Shown here one piece after another: positions 30,959-43,037 of a DNA stretch of 64,000 bases (the stretch's first letter is position 1; each line of letters opens with the position of its first letter). Origin of the DNA: Coenobita brevimanus (taxonomy: Eukaryota > Arthropoda > Malacostraca > Decapoda > Coenobitidae); assembly GCA_032717465.1 (NCBI GenBank), contig CM064666.1, positions 3,291,001 through 3,355,000 on the forward strand. The letters run 5' to 3'. The notes below the pieces were generated by a model. It saw only the letters and a program-made list of their open reading frames with translations. It had not been told where the DNA came from and did no database searches. The translations under genes and the position numbers were made by a program.

Positions 30959-33900
30959 CAGGTGCTGGGTGGTTGGTGGGAGATGGTGGCAGGTTGGTGG
31001 GAGATGGTGGCAGGTTAGTGGGAGGTGGCAGGTTGGAGGAAAGGTGGGAGGTGGCAGGTTGGTGGGAGGTGGCAGGTTGGAGGAAAGGTGGGAGGTGGCA
31101 GGTTGGTGGGAGGTGGCAGGTTGGTGGCAGGTGGCAGGTTGGAGGAAAGGTGGGAGGTGGCAGGTTGGAGGAAAGGTGGGAGGTGGCAGGTTGGTGGGAG
31201 GTGGCAGGTTGGTGGGAGGTGGCAGGTTGGTGGGAGGTGGCAGGTTGGTGGGAGGTGGCAGGTTGGTGGGAGGTGGCAGGTTGGTGGGAGGTGGCAGGTT
31301 GGTGGGAGGTGGCAGGTGGCAGGTTGGTGGGAGGTGGCAGGTGGCAGGTTGGTGGGAGGTGGCAGGTGGCAGGTTGGTGGGAGGTGGCAGGTTGGTGGGA
31401 GGTGGCAGGTGGCAGGTTGGTGGGAGGTGGCAGGTTGGTGGGAGGTGGCAGGTTGGTGGGAGGTGGCAGGTTGGTGGGAGGTGGCAGGTTGGTGGGAGGT
31501 GGCAGGTGGCAGGTTGGTGGCAGGTGGCAGGTGGCAGGTTGGTGGCAGGTGGCAGGTTGGTGGCAGGTGGCAGGTTGGTGGCAGGTGGCAGGTTGGTGGG
31601 AGGTGGCAGGTGGCAGGTTGGTGGGAGGTGGCAGGTGGCAGGTTGGTGGGAGGTGGCAGGTGGCAGGTTGGTGGGAGGTGGCAGGTGGCAGGTTGGTGGG
31701 AGGTGGCAGGTGGCAGGTTGGTGGGAGGTGGCAGGTGGCAGGTTGGTGGGAGGTGGCAGGTGGCAGGTTGGTGGGAGGTGGCAGGTTGGTGGCAGGTGGG
31801 AGGTGGCAGGTTGGTGGCAGGTGGCAGGTTGGTGGCAGGTGGCAGGTTGGTGGCAGGTGGCAGGTTGGTGGCAGGTGGCAGGTTGGTGGCAGGTGGCAGG
31901 TTGGTGGCAGGTGGCAGGTTGGTGGCAGGTTGGTGGCAGGTGGCAGGTTGGTGGCAGGTTGGTGGCAGGTGGCAGGTTGGTGGCAGGTTGGTGGCAGGTG
32001 GCAGGTGGCAGGTTGGTGGGAGGTGGCAGGTGGCAGGTTGGTGGCAGGTGGCAGGTTGGTGGGAGGTGGCAGGTGGCAGGTTGGTGGGAGGTGGCAGGTG
32101 GCAGGTTGGTGGGAGGTGGCAGGTGGCAGGTGGCAGGGAGGTGGCAGGTGGCAGGTTGGTGGGAGGTGGCAGGTGGCAGGTTGGTGGGAGGTGGCAGGTG
32201 GCAGGTTGGTGGGAGGTGGCAGGTGGCAGGTTGGTGGGAGGTGGCAGGTGGCAGGTTGGTGGGAGGTGGCAGGTGGCAGGTTGGTGGTGGGTGGCAGGTG
32301 GCAGGTTAGTGGGTGGCAGGTGGCAGGTGGCAGGTTAGTGGGTGGCAGGTGGCAGGTTGGTGGGTGGCAGGTGGCAGGTTGGTGGGTGGCAGGTGGCAGG
32401 TTGGTGGGTGGCAGGTGATGGGTGACGGGTGGCAGGTGATGGGTGACGGGTGGCAGGTGGTTGGTGACGGGTGGCAGGTGGGTTGTGGGTGGCAGGTGAT
32501 AAGTTGGTGGTAGCTGGCAGGTGCCAGGTGGGTGGGTGGTGGGTGGGTGGGTGGCAGGTGGGTGGTAGGTGGGTGGCAGGTGGGTGGTAGGTGGGTGGTG
32601 GGTGGGTGGTAGGTGGGTGGTGGGTGGGTGGTAGGTGGGTGGTGGGTGGGTGGCAGGTGGGTGGTGGGTGGGTGGTGGGTGGGTGGTGGGTGGGTGGTGG
32701 GTGGGTGGTGGGTGGCAGGTGGGTGGTGGTAGGTGGTAGGTGGCAGGTAGGTGGTAGGTGGTAGGTGGCAGGTAGGTGGTAGGTGGTAGGTGGCAGGTAG
32801 GTGGTAGGTGGTAGGTGGCAGGTAGGTGGCAGGTAGGTGGCAGGTAGGTGGCAGGTAGGTGGCAGGTAGGTGGTAGGTGGTAGGTGGCAGGTAGGTGGTA
32901 GGTGGTAGGTGGCAGGTAGGTGGTAGGTGGCAGGTGGCATGTGTGTGGCCGGTGGCATGTGGGTGGCAGGTGGGTGGCAGGTGGGTGGCATGTGGGTGGC
33001 AGGTGGGTGGCAGGTGGGTGGCAGGTGGGTGGCAGGTGGGTGGCAGGTGGGGGGTGGCAGGTGGGGGTGGGTGGGGGATGGCAGGTGGGTTGCAGGTGGT
33101 AGATGGGTGGCTGGTGGGTGGCAAGTGGGCGGCTGGTGGGTGGCAAGTGGGCGGCTGGTGGGTGGCAAGTGGGCGGCTGGTGGGTGACAGGTGGGCGGCA
33201 GGTGGGCGGCTGGTGGGTGGCAGGTGGGCGGCTGGTGGGTGGCAGGTGGGCGGCTGGTGGGTGGCAGGTGGGCGGCTGGTGGGTGGCAGGTGGGTAGTGG
33301 GTGGCAGGTGGGCAGTGGGTGGCAGGTGGGCAGTGGGTGGCAGGTGGGTGGCAGTTGGATAATGGGTGGCAGGTGGGTGGCAGCTGGATAATGGGTGGCA
33401 GGTGGGTGGCAGCTGGATAATGGGTGGCAGTTGGATAATGGGTGGCAGGTGGGTGGTGGCAGGTGGGTGGTGACAGGTGGGTGGTGACAGGTGGGTGGTG
33501 ACAGGTGACAAGTGGGTGGTGACAGGTGAGTGGTGGGTGGTGACAGGTGAGTGGTGACAGGTGAGTGGTGACAGGTGAGTGGTGACAGGTGAGTGGTGAC
33601 AGGTGAGTGGTGGCAGGTGAGTGGTGGGTGGTGGCTGGTGACAGGTGGGTGGTGGCTGGTGACAGGTGGGTGGTGGCAGGTGACAGGTGGGTGGTGGCAG
33701 GTGACAGGTGGGTGGTGGCAGGTGACAGGTGGGTGGTGGCAGGTGGGTGGTGGCAGGTGACAGGTGGGTGGTGGCAGGTGACAGGTGAGTTGTGGCAGGT
33801 GACAGGTGAGTTGTGGCAGGTGAGTTGTGGCAGGTGACAGGTGGCAGGTGGGTAGAGGGTGGCAGGTGGCAGGTTTGTGGAAGGTTTGTGGCGGGTGACA

Positions 33901-36055
33901 GGTGACAGGGGGTGGTTGGTGGCAGGTGGCTGGTGGGTGGCAGATGGGTAATGGGTGGCAGATGGGTAATGGGTGGCAGATGGGTAATGGGTGGCAGATG
34001 GGTAGTGGGTGACAGGTTTGTGGCAGTTGGCAGGTTTGTGGCGGGTGGCAGGTTTGTGGCAGGCGGCAGGTGACACGTGACAGGTGGGTAGCGGGTGACA
34101 GGTGGGTAGCGGGTGGCAGGTGGGTGGCAGGTGGGTGGCAGGTGGGTGGCTGGTGGCTGGTGGGTGGCTGGTGGCAGGTGGGAGGTGGCAGGTGGGAGGT
34201 GGCAGGTGGGAGGTGGCAGGTGGGAGGTGGCAGGTGGGTGGTGGCAGGTGGGTGGTGGCAGGTGGGTGGTGGCAGGTGGGTGGTGGCAGGTGGGTGGTGG
34301 CAGGTGGGTGGTGGCAGGTGGGTGGTGGCAGGTGGGTGGTGGCAGGTGGGTGGTGGCAGGTGGGTGGTGGCAGGTGGGTGGTGGCAGGTGGGTGGTGGCA
34401 GATAGGTGGTAGTTGGCAAGTGGTAGTTGGCAGGTGGTAGTTGGCAAGTGGCAGATAGGTGGTAGTTGGCAAGTGGCAGATAGGTGGTAGTTGGCAAGTG
34501 GTAGTTGGCAGGTGGTAGTTGGCAGGTGGCAAGTAGCAGATAGGTGGTAGTTGGCAGGTGGCAAGTGGCAGATAGGTGGTAGTTGGCAGGTGGCAAGTAG
34601 CAGATAGGTGGTAGTTGGCAGGTGGCAAGTGGCAGATAGGTGGTAGTTGGCAGGTGGCAAGTGGCAGATAGGTGGTAGTTGGCAGGTGGCAAGTGGCAGA
34701 TAGGTGGTAGTTGGCAGGTGGCAAGTGGCAGATAGGTGGTAGTTGGCAGGTGGCAAGTGGCAGATAGGTGGTAGTTGGCAGGTGGCAAGTGGCAGATAGG
34801 TGGTAGTTGGCAGGTGGCAAGTGGCAGATAGGTGGTAGTTGGCAGGTGGCAAGTGGCAGATAGGTGGTAGTTGGCAGGTGGCAAGTGGCAGATAGGTGGT
34901 AGTTGGCAGGTGGCAGGTGTGTGGTTGGTGGTAGATGGGTGGCAGTAGGCAGGTAGTCGATTGGTAAGAGGTAGTTGGCAGGTGGGAGGTAGGTGGCAGA
35001 TGGGAGGTAGGTGGTAGGTGGCAGGTGGGAGGTAGGTGGTAGGTGGCAGGTGGGAGGTAGGTGGTAGGTGGCAGGTGGGAGGTAGGTGGTAGGTGGCAGG
35101 TGGGAGGTAGGTGGTAGGTGGCAGGTGGGAGGTAGGTGGTAGTTGGCAGGTGGGAGGTAGGTGGTAGTTGGCAGGTGGGAGGTAGGTGGTAGTTGGCAGG
35201 TGGGAGGTAGGTGGTAGTTGGCAGGTGGGAGGTAGGTGGTAGTTGGCAGGTGGGAGGTAGGTGGTAGTTGGCAGGTGGGAGGTAGGTGGTAGTTGGCAGG
35301 TGGGAGGTAGGTGGTAGTTGGCAGGTGGGAGGTAGGTGGTAGTTGGCAGGTGGGAGGTAGGTGGTAGTTGGCAGGTGGGAGGTGGGAGGTAGGTGGTAGT
35401 TGGCAGGTGGGAGGTGGGAGGTAGGTGGTAGTTGGCAGGTGGGAGGTGGGAGGTAGGTGGTAGTTGGCAGGTGGGAGGTGGGAGGTAGGTGGTAGTTGGC
35501 AGGTGGGAGGTGGGAGGTAGGTGGTAGTTGGCAGGTGGGAGGTAGGTGGTAGTTGGCAGGTGGGAGGTGGGAGGTAGGTGGTAGTTGGCAGGTGGGAGGT
35601 GGGAGGTAGGTGGTAGTTGGCAGGTGGGAGGTGGTAGGTGGTAGTTGGCAGGTGGGAGGTGGTAGGTGGTAGTTGGCAGGTGGGTGGTAGGTGGTAGTTG
35701 GCAGGTGGGTGGTAGGTGGTAGTTGGCAGGTGGGTGGTAGGTGGTAGTTGGCAGGTGGGTGGTAGGTGGTAGTTGGCAGGTGGGTGGTAGGTGGTAGTTG
35801 GCAGGTGGGTGGTAGGAGGTAGTTGGCAGGTGGGTGGTAGGAGGTAGTTGGCAGGTGGGTGGTAGGAGGTAGTTGGCAGGTGTGTGTCAGGTGGGTGGTG
35901 GCAGGTGGGTGGTGGCAGGTGGGTGGTGGCAGGTGGGTGGTGGCAGGTGGGTGGTGGCAGGTGGGTGGTGGCAGGTGGGTGGTGGCTGGTGGGTGGGGGC
36001 AGGTGGGTGGGGGCAGGTGGGTGGGGGCAGGTGGGTGGGGGCAGGTGGAGGGTAG
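30959..36055. repeat. GGTGG-rich mosaic minisatellite, right block (5.1 kb)
   Basis: Continuation of the same repeat class after the LINE. Sub-blocks include an 18-25-bp unit with GGTTGGTGGGAGGTGGCA (~30,960-32,310), GTGGTAGGTGGCAGGTAG units (~32,720-32,930), a 22-bp unit with GGGCGGCTGGTGGGTGGC (~33,110-33,290), GTGACAGGTGGGTGGTGG units (~33,450-33,840), a 14-bp GTGGCAGGTGGGTG block (~34,225-34,400), a 32-bp unit with GATAGGTGGTAGTTGGCA (~34,440-34,910) and a 25-bp unit with GGGAGGTAGGTGGTAGTT (~35,120-35,640). Minus-strand frames of up to 1,756 codons are artefacts. Confidence 0.97.
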
Positions 36056-36249
36056 GAAGCTGAAAATAACAATTCAAAACATGGTTTGAATAATCAAACA
36101 TTTCACTGAGTTGTCTCTCCGTGGGCGTAAAGCTTAACTGGACCAACTGAATCAGTAATTATGATGATAATCAGTTAACGTATACAAGTACTAGGCCTGT
36201 ACTGACAAAGTTACTGACTGACTAACTGGTAAAACGAATCCTGACTAAA

Positions 36250-38990
36250 TGAAGACTGAGGATGTGGACTATCTGAATCAGCTAAGTGTGTGGACTGACT
36301 GACTTTGGATGTGGACTGACTGTGTGGAATGAGGGTGTGGATTAACTGATAAACTCAACGACTGGGTGGAGAGTGTACTGGACTGGACTGTGGGTTTGAA
36401 TTAACTGAACTGGACTGGACTAGACAGCGGGTGTGGATTAACTGAACTGGGCTGTGTGTGGATGTGAACTGAATGGGACTGGACTGTGGATGTGAGCTGA
36501 ACTGGACTGTGGATGTGAGCTGAAATGAACTGTGGATGTGAGCTGAACTGAACTGTGGGTGTTAACTGGATTGGACTGTGGATGTGAGCTGAACTGCACT
36601 GTGGATGTGACCTGAACTGGACTGTGGATGTGAGCTGAACTGGACTGTGGATGTGAGCTGAACTGGACTGTGGATGTTAACTGGATTAAACTGTGGATAT
36701 GAGCTGAATTGGACTCTGCTGTGGGTTTGGACTAGGTGACTGGTTGGACTGGAGTGTGGACCAACTGACACGACTGGACTGGGGGGTATGGACTGACTGG
36801 ACTGAACTGGGGGTGTGGACTGACTGGACTGGAATGAGGGTTATGGACAGACTGGACTGGAATGAGGGTTATGGACAGACTGGACTGGAATGAGGGTTAT
36901 GGACAGACTGGACTGGAATGAGGGTTATGGACAGACTGGACTGGAATGAGGGTTATGGACAGGCTGGACTGGAATGAGGGTTATGGACAGACTGGACTGG
37001 ACTGGGGATATGGACTGACTAGACTAGACTGGAGGTGTGTAATGATTGACTGGAATACACCGGGCCGGGGGTATGGACTAACTGGACTGGACTGGACAGT
37101 GGGTGTGCACTGTGGGTGTGAACTGGACTGGACTGGACAGTGGGTGTGCACTGTGGGTGTGAACTGGACTGGACTGTGGGTGTGGGCTGTGGGTGTGGGC
37201 TGTGGGTGTGGGCTGTGGGTGTGGGCTGTGGGTGTGGGCTGTGGGTGTGGGCTGTGGGTGTGGGCTGTGGGTGTGGGCTGTGGGTGTGGACTGTGGGCGT
37301 GGACTGTGGGCGTGGACTGTGGGCGTGGACTGTGGGCGTGGACTGTGGGCGTGGACTGTGGGCGTGGACTGTGGGCGTGGACAGACTGCCTTGATCGGAC
37401 TGAGGGTGTGGACTGGACGGGGCTCTGGGTGTGGACTGACTGGATTGCATTGTGAACTAACTGACTAGCTGGACTGTGACTGTGGACTGAATTGGACTGT
37501 GGCTGTGGACTGAACTGGACTGTGGCTGTGGACTGAACTGGACTGTGGCTGTGGACTGAACTGGACTGTGGCTGTGGACTGAACTGGACTGTGGCTGTGG
37601 ATTGAACTGGACTGTGGCTGTGGACTGAACTGGACTGTGGCTGTGGACTGAACTGGACTGTGGCTGTGGACTGAACTGGACTGTGGCTGTGGACTGAATT
37701 GGACTGTGGCTGTGTACTGAGTGGATTGAACTGTGGAGTGAGTGGATTGGACTGTGGAGTGAGTGGATTGGACTGTGGAGTGAGTGGATTGGACTGTGGA
37801 GTGAGTGGATTGGACTGTGGAGTGAGTGGATTGGACTGTGGAGTGAGTGGATTGGACTGTGGAGTGAGTGGATTGGACTGTGGAGTGACTTCAATGGACT
37901 GTGGACTGACTCGATCGGACTGTGGACTGGCTCGATCGGACTGTGGACTGACTCGATCGGACTGTGGACTGGCTGGACTGACTGACTATTGACAAATGAC
38001 TGATGCTGACATGTTGACTGATGATGGCTGATGTGGACTGATGCTTACTGATGTTGCTAGGGTGTGGACTGAGTGACAGGGTGAGGACTGTGACAATGTG
38101 TGGACTGACAGTGTGTGGACTGACAGGGTGTGGACTGTGACAGGGTGTGGACTGTGACAGGGTGTGGACTGTGACAGGGTGTGGACTGTGACAGGGTGTG
38201 GACTGTGACAGGGTGTGGACTGTGACAGGGTGTGGACTGTGACAGGGTGTGGACTGATAGACATTAGGTGTTGCCTGACCAACTGACTGAGTGAATTTTT
38301 TTTAGAAGTTTGACTGGCTACAGGGTTAGACTGACGGATCATATGACTGTGGACTGACAGGAGTTTACAAGGCTGTGGACTCACATGGGTTTACAAGGCT
38401 GTGGACTCATGGGTTTACAAGGCTGTGGACTCACATGGGTTTACAAGGCTGTGGACTCACATGGGTTTACAAGGCTGTGGACTCACATGGGTTTACAAGG
38501 CTGTGGACTCACATGGGTTTACAAGGCTGTGGACTGACAGTGGTTTACAAGGCTATGGACTGAATCAGTAAAGGCATTTAGTGATGGAGGCTGTGAACTG
38601 AATCAGTAAGTGTTTGTGGTGACTGTGGGTGTGGACTACCTGAATATTTGAAGGTGTGGACTGTCCATGTGTACGACGGCTGAGTGGTTGTGGGTGTGGA
38701 TTCACTGACATCAAGTTTTTGTTTCAACTGACCTACTGACAACGACTGATGTGGAGTAACTTAGGGTGTGGACAGGCAGGGGTCAGATGAGCTGTGGGCT
38801 AACTGGGTCAGTAGGGCTATGAGCTGACTGGGTCAGCAAGGCTATGAGCTGACTGGGTCAGTAGGGCTGTGGACTTATTAAAGCTGTAGACTGACAGGCA
38901 GTAAGGGTTTGGAGTACTGGAGGATGTGAGGTGAATCGGTAGTGGTTTGGAGTACTGGTGGATTTGGGCTGAATCAGTAAGGGTGGAGTG
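36250..38990. repeat. GGACTGTGG-rich mosaic minisatellite (2.7 kb)
   Basis: A second repeat class in tandem sub-blocks: 23-bp GGACTGTGGATGTGAGCTGA-type (~36,480-36,700), 28-bp with GAGGGTTATGGACAGACTGG (~36,830-36,990), 13-bp GGGCTGTGGGTGT and GGACTGTGGGCGT (~37,165-37,380), 23-bp with GGACTGTGGCTGTGGACT (~37,480-37,710), 21-bp with GTGGATTGGACTGTGGAG (~37,725-37,880), 17-bp GGGTGTGGACTGTGACA (~38,060-38,260) and ~26-bp with GGGTTTACAAGGCTGTGG (~38,355-38,560). It becomes irregular towards 39 kb. Confidence 0.95.
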
Positions 38991-39967
38991 ATAATGTGTG
39001 GACTGACTAGAGTGAACGTGATCAACTAGAATGTAGTCTGGTTATGCGTACTGCTGATCAGTGAGTCAGTTGGTTAAAGATACTGACAGGCAGAATCAGT
39101 GACTGGGCCTGTGAGTGTTTGACTGGGGGTCTAACAACGCGTTAACATGGTTGAGTAAGTACTAAGGACGGGACGTGATTTGAATTTATAAATGAACAGC
39201 GATGAGGTAAAACTAAGCCGAGCAACTGACAGGAAAGGCAAAAGACTTGAGTTATTAAGAAAAGCACAAAGGTGTAAGCAAGTCCATAACGTTATAGAGT
39301 TATTTATGGAACACCTTTAATTCATGTGATCAACCTGCATTTCACAATATAATGTAGTCAGCTACAATACAGAAAAGCCAGACATTCATTACATCTCAAG
39401 TAATAAATAAAATGGGTCATGTCTACACCTTGGTGCTCTTTTAAAATTATACAACCCTAAGACAGAACTGACGACGACTAAGGGGTGACCAAGGCCTAGA
39501 TATGATTAATGAAAGCCGAGTATTTGGAGCTATACTGAGTCGTGAACTAAATTTACTATATCCTGACAACGACTGATTGGTGTAAAGTCAACTGAAATAT
39601 TGTGAGGTTCAAAGTCCTCTTACATTACCGGATAAAAAAGATGAGGATACTTCTGGGTAGGCAGCGCATCCTCGGAGGGGTAAATTCAAGAAGTATCAAT
39701 GGGACCGAGCAGTATGTTGAGGTGGTACAAGCTGGATGATTTCCCTTCTGTAAATGCCATATAAAATTAGCAGGACTCACAACAGTGTATTCGTTATTTC
39801 GTACTGTCTTTTTGTTGAAAATATCCACACTTATTTTATCGTCAAATATGTTTACATTATTTTGGCTTTGTCACTTACTGTACTAGATATTTTGCCTTTG
39901 TTATATTGTCTTATTGTATAATGCAGTGTTTCGCAAAGTACGAGTTCTTACCTAATCTTCCCTTCAG
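38991..39967. other. Unassigned intergenic sequence
   Basis: The repeat fades into AT-rich unique sequence. A stretch at 39,640-39,830 has partly open frames on both strands (plus strand GRQRILGGVNSRSINGTEQ, then a stop) with no family that I recognise. A pyrimidine-rich tract leads to the exon-like segment at 39,968. Confidence 0.3.
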
Positions 39968-40168
39968 ATGAGGCTCTTTGTTGAGGTCCCTCCCACTGTC
40001 CCCCACTGTCCCCCCCTGTCGCTGTCAGCATCACCCCTCCCACGGTCACGATCAGCATCCCTCCCTCCCTCGGTCCTGGGCAGCATAGTCTTTCCCACGG
40101 TCAGCATCACCAGTGTCCCTCTACCATCGGCTTCTCTTCAGCATCCCAGCCTTCACTCCACCTGCCAA
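39968..40168 (+). CDS. Candidate exon, Ser/Pro-rich, phase 0-0
   Basis: A 201-nt open segment preceded by CTTACCTAATCTTCCCTTCAG, a good pyrimidine tract plus acceptor, and followed by CCAA/GTAGGT, a plausible donor. It begins with ATG and encodes 67 residues rich in Ser, Pro, Leu and Val (LPPSVLGSIVFPTVSITSVP). The other two forward frames have stops within the first codons. The length is a multiple of three. No domain is recognised. It may belong with the exon-like cassettes at 41.3-42.7 kb. Conservation or transcript data are absent, so this is tentative. Confidence 0.25.
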
Positions 40169-41314
40169 GTAGGTTTTTTATTTCTACAGTTCATTCGTCA
40201 ATTTGGGGGAATTTCTCTTGCGGTCATATTACGTACCTCAGACAGACTACGACAGTACTACGGTGTTACACATCCATAGCACTTTTCGTAACTGGCACAA
40301 AGTTCTGTATTATGCTACAACTTATCAGTCAAGACGGGGATTCAATTTTAAGCCAAATTAAAATTAATGTATCGTCTCCATAAAATAAGCATGTCAGATG
40401 CAGCCATTCATTATGTCAGCTTGATTCCAGCATTTTTCTAATACATTAAAAACTACAAATTCAAGAAACAATTTAGTTTAAAGGTAGCAGTGGAAATTTG
40501 ATTCAAGCAATATCCCCCTAAATAACTGCAAATATAATGACAAAGAAGGACGTTGAAAATGCTCTTTATGGCGAGGACTTCCAGTTCTTTAATAACTGTA
40601 CTGAAATTGTATCTTACTTAACTCAGAATAATTTCAAGGCCGAGACGTAAGCATTTTGGAGACGAAACAAAATTACTGATCATCTTATCGAACAGTGCAA
40701 TCAGTATATTAAAAAGTGTACATCATTCATATGCCACATCTGTATCAAAAGCCATTAACTATACTGTACCTGCCGTGATGAAATGCCAGCACTGCTCTGG
40801 CATCCCGGTTCAGTTATCCTCTCAGTTTATCTCCGACCTCTTGTGTCATAGGCATGATTTCTTGTATTCTTTGTTCATCTCGTCCTCTGGCTTCCTCTCG
40901 TAGTACCTTCTTTGGTGTTCTGGCCACCTCGTTATACTTCTGCTCACACGTCACTCCCTGTAATACCAGTGTCGGTGAATAGACAGATCTCGAGTCCGAT
41001 AAGCTATTTCAGAGTCACTTCATCCGCTACATGAGTCTTTTTTCCAAAATTATTTACCATCTACAACTGGAGATGGAATCTGAGCCTTAATCTTGTTGGT
41101 CTATTTCATTAACACCTCTTCCTTATGACAGTAATGATACCTTAATGTTATTGTTGCAAAGTACTTAATGACACCAACAATTTCAGTTATGCTGTAAGTA
41201 TATCTATGTTCCACATAAAAGTATTAAAGTGACAAGTAAATCACTTAGAAAGAGGCACTAAGTCCATTTTGCCAACAAGATTACCTCTGTCAACAGAACT
41301 GTTCATCATTGCAG
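40169..41314. other. Unassigned, intron-like or intergenic
   Basis: AT-rich sequence with no open frame or repeat that I can support, between two exon-like segments. Confidence 0.35.
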
Positions 41315-41503
41315 CTGTCAGCAATACCACAGCTTCCACAGGCCCCGACGACACTCCCACAGGCCGCAACGACGTCCGCACAAGCCCAGACAGGCCTCGA
41401 CGACACTTTCACAGATTCCAGCACTTCCACCACCAGTGCACCTGCCGCCAGCGTCTCGGGTCTATACTCAGGCACCGATCCTCAGTATCCGCCTGAAAAA
41501 TGA
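41315..41503 (+). CDS. Candidate exon with Thr/Ala/Pro/Gln-rich coding
   Basis: After TTCATCATTGCAG the phase-0 frame encodes a mucin-like stretch (LPQAPTTLPQAATTSAQAQ, then TSTTSAPAASVSG) and stops with TGA at 41,501-41,503. It could be a terminal exon, or an internal one using a GT near 41,460 or 41,485; neither keeps phase 0. A second frame is also open over much of this stretch, so coding is not proven. Confidence 0.25.
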   Translation: MSAIPQLPQAPTTLPQAATTSAQAQTGLDDTFTDSSTSTTSAPAASVSGLYSGTDPQYPPEK

Positions 41504-41633
41504 TCGTATTTGTAACAGACATCCAAGTTATTTTTCTACATGGCTGTTTATTTTCACTGTCGTGCAGATATTTAACTGACCAAATCATGTAATTAGAGTC
41601 AGATAACACTAAAACACATCTTACCATTTACAG

Positions 41634-41729
41634 CTTCCACAGTTCCCCACGCTGACGCTTCATCTCCCGCCCTCATCTAATCCTGGAGACATCACAGCTC
41701 TGTCTCGGCAGCTCCTCATCCCCTGCAAG
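41634..41729 (+). CDS. Candidate exon, 96 nt, phase 0-0
   Basis: CTTACCATTTACAG precedes it and AAG/GTGAAC follows. The phase-0 frame reads LPQFPTLTLHLPPSSNPGDI and on to a Cys-Lys end: 32 codons, no stop. Both its acceptor motif and the sequence after its donor resemble those of the cassette at 42,357, indicating duplication of an exon plus flanking intron. Confidence 0.28.
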
Positions 41730-41871
41730 GTGAACGTAGTCTCAGCAGCAGTTCTCTTAAGGTGTTTGTATGCACAAGGATGTTTTAGTTACACATGCAG
41801 ATATTTTAAAAGTTTAAGGTCAGCAAGTATAAGCAGATTTATCATACAGCAAAATTATCTTACCACTGCAG

Positions 41872-41993
41872 CATCTGAACTTTCCGCCGGCCACACAGCT
41901 TCCGCCCATGACGACAACTCCTGCCCACATTGCAGCTTCCGTCCACATCGCAGCTTCCTCCCACATTACAGTTTCCGCTTCTTCCCCAGTGTG
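41872..41993 (+). CDS. Candidate exon, Thr/Ala/Ser-rich
   Basis: CTTACCACTGCAG precedes it. The phase-0 frame encodes PATQLPPMTTTPAHIAASVH and further Ala/Ser/Val-rich residues. Donor options are GTGTGG at 41,989 (117 nt, phase kept) or GTAGGT at 41,994 (122 nt). The composition resembles the segments at 41,315 and 41,634. The upstream sequence GCAGATATTTTAA echoes the intron before 41,634. Confidence 0.25.
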
Positions 41994-42356
41994 GTAGGTA
42001 CGCCGTCTGCATCCGTGCGGAACATGAACACTGATGCATCATTTCTTCTAAATTATATGATCAGTTATTTTATGGGAATGTTCTTTACAGTATTACACAA
42101 TGCACTTTTAAAGGTTAAATGCTGGAAAAAGATATGTGGTCTTTAACTTACGCATGTGCAGACAGATAGAACTTTTGATAGCATGTTACATCCCCAAAGA
42201 CGTGAATTGTTTAATTTTGTTTAGTAGTATTTTCACAATTATTCTCTTTGGTTTGCTTAGTGTTTGGTAGCTGTGTCAAGTTGAAGGTACAAGCTAGCAA
42301 TCTTATGAACAAACTTTAGCACAAGACTGAAAACAAATTATTTCTTACCATTGCAG

Positions 42357-42673
42357 CTGCTGTTGACGTATTTGTTGCACTTCCACACCAGCACTGCAGC
42401 TCCACTCCGACGCCGCACGCAACGCCGACACAGTAGGCCCCAACGACGACCCAGCCCTAACGCCGACCCAACGACCTTCACGCCGACACAACGACCTCCA
42501 CGCCGACACAACGACCTCCACGCCGACACAACGACCTCCACGCCGACACAACGACCTCCACGCCGACACAACGACCTCCACGCCGACACAACGACCTCCA
42601 CGCCGACACAACACCCCCACGTCGACGCCACAGGTTCCGCCCCTCGTCGTAGGCTCGTCGTCTGCATCAGTCT
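42357..42673 (+). CDS. Candidate exon containing a 20-bp repeat
   Basis: TTTCTTACCATTGCAG precedes it. The phase-0 frame is open for 317 nt, whereas the other two forward frames stop early. It contains about six copies of a 20-bp CACAACGACCTCCACGCCGA unit (42,485-42,610), giving a 20-residue Thr/Pro/Arg/His repeat. CT/GTAAGA at 42,674 is a plausible donor. The bases after it (AACATAGTCACAGCAACAGT) mirror those after 41,729. The repeat could keep the frame open by chance. Confidence 0.25.
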
Positions 42674-43037
42674 GTAAGATTAACATAGTCACAGCAACAG
42701 TTCTCAGTTATAATTCTCCATCAGTTGTCTTAATTCAGTATATGTTAGTGATAGCATAGTGACGTTCCCATGAGATTAGATTTCTTTAATACCTCTGCCT
42801 TCACGATATGTTTTGCATAATTGTGCCATCTTCCTATACATTTTGTCCAGTATCTACACAATGCCTAAGTTAAGTAAAAGAGTAACATTTAGCATCTACA
42901 TGTAACGTGATGCTACAGCCTGTTTTCACCTGCCTTTACCACTCACACCTTTACTGGTATGTGTAATATATTAACTATTTCATTACGTATGTCGTGGCTA
43001 CATGAAATTCTATTGACTTACGCTAAAGGTAGGAATG

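Noticed and set aside
30876..36146. A 1,756-codon minus-strand open frame (Pro/Thr/His/Leu-rich)
   Set aside because: It lies on the GGTGG minisatellite, which almost lacks stops in all three minus-strand frames. Overlapping frames of 850 codons are equally open, and the translation is only the repeat.
36946..37894. Trp/Gly/Cys-rich and Ser/His-rich frames
   Set aside because: Produced by the 13-bp, 21-bp and 23-bp GGACTGTGG-type repeats on both strands.
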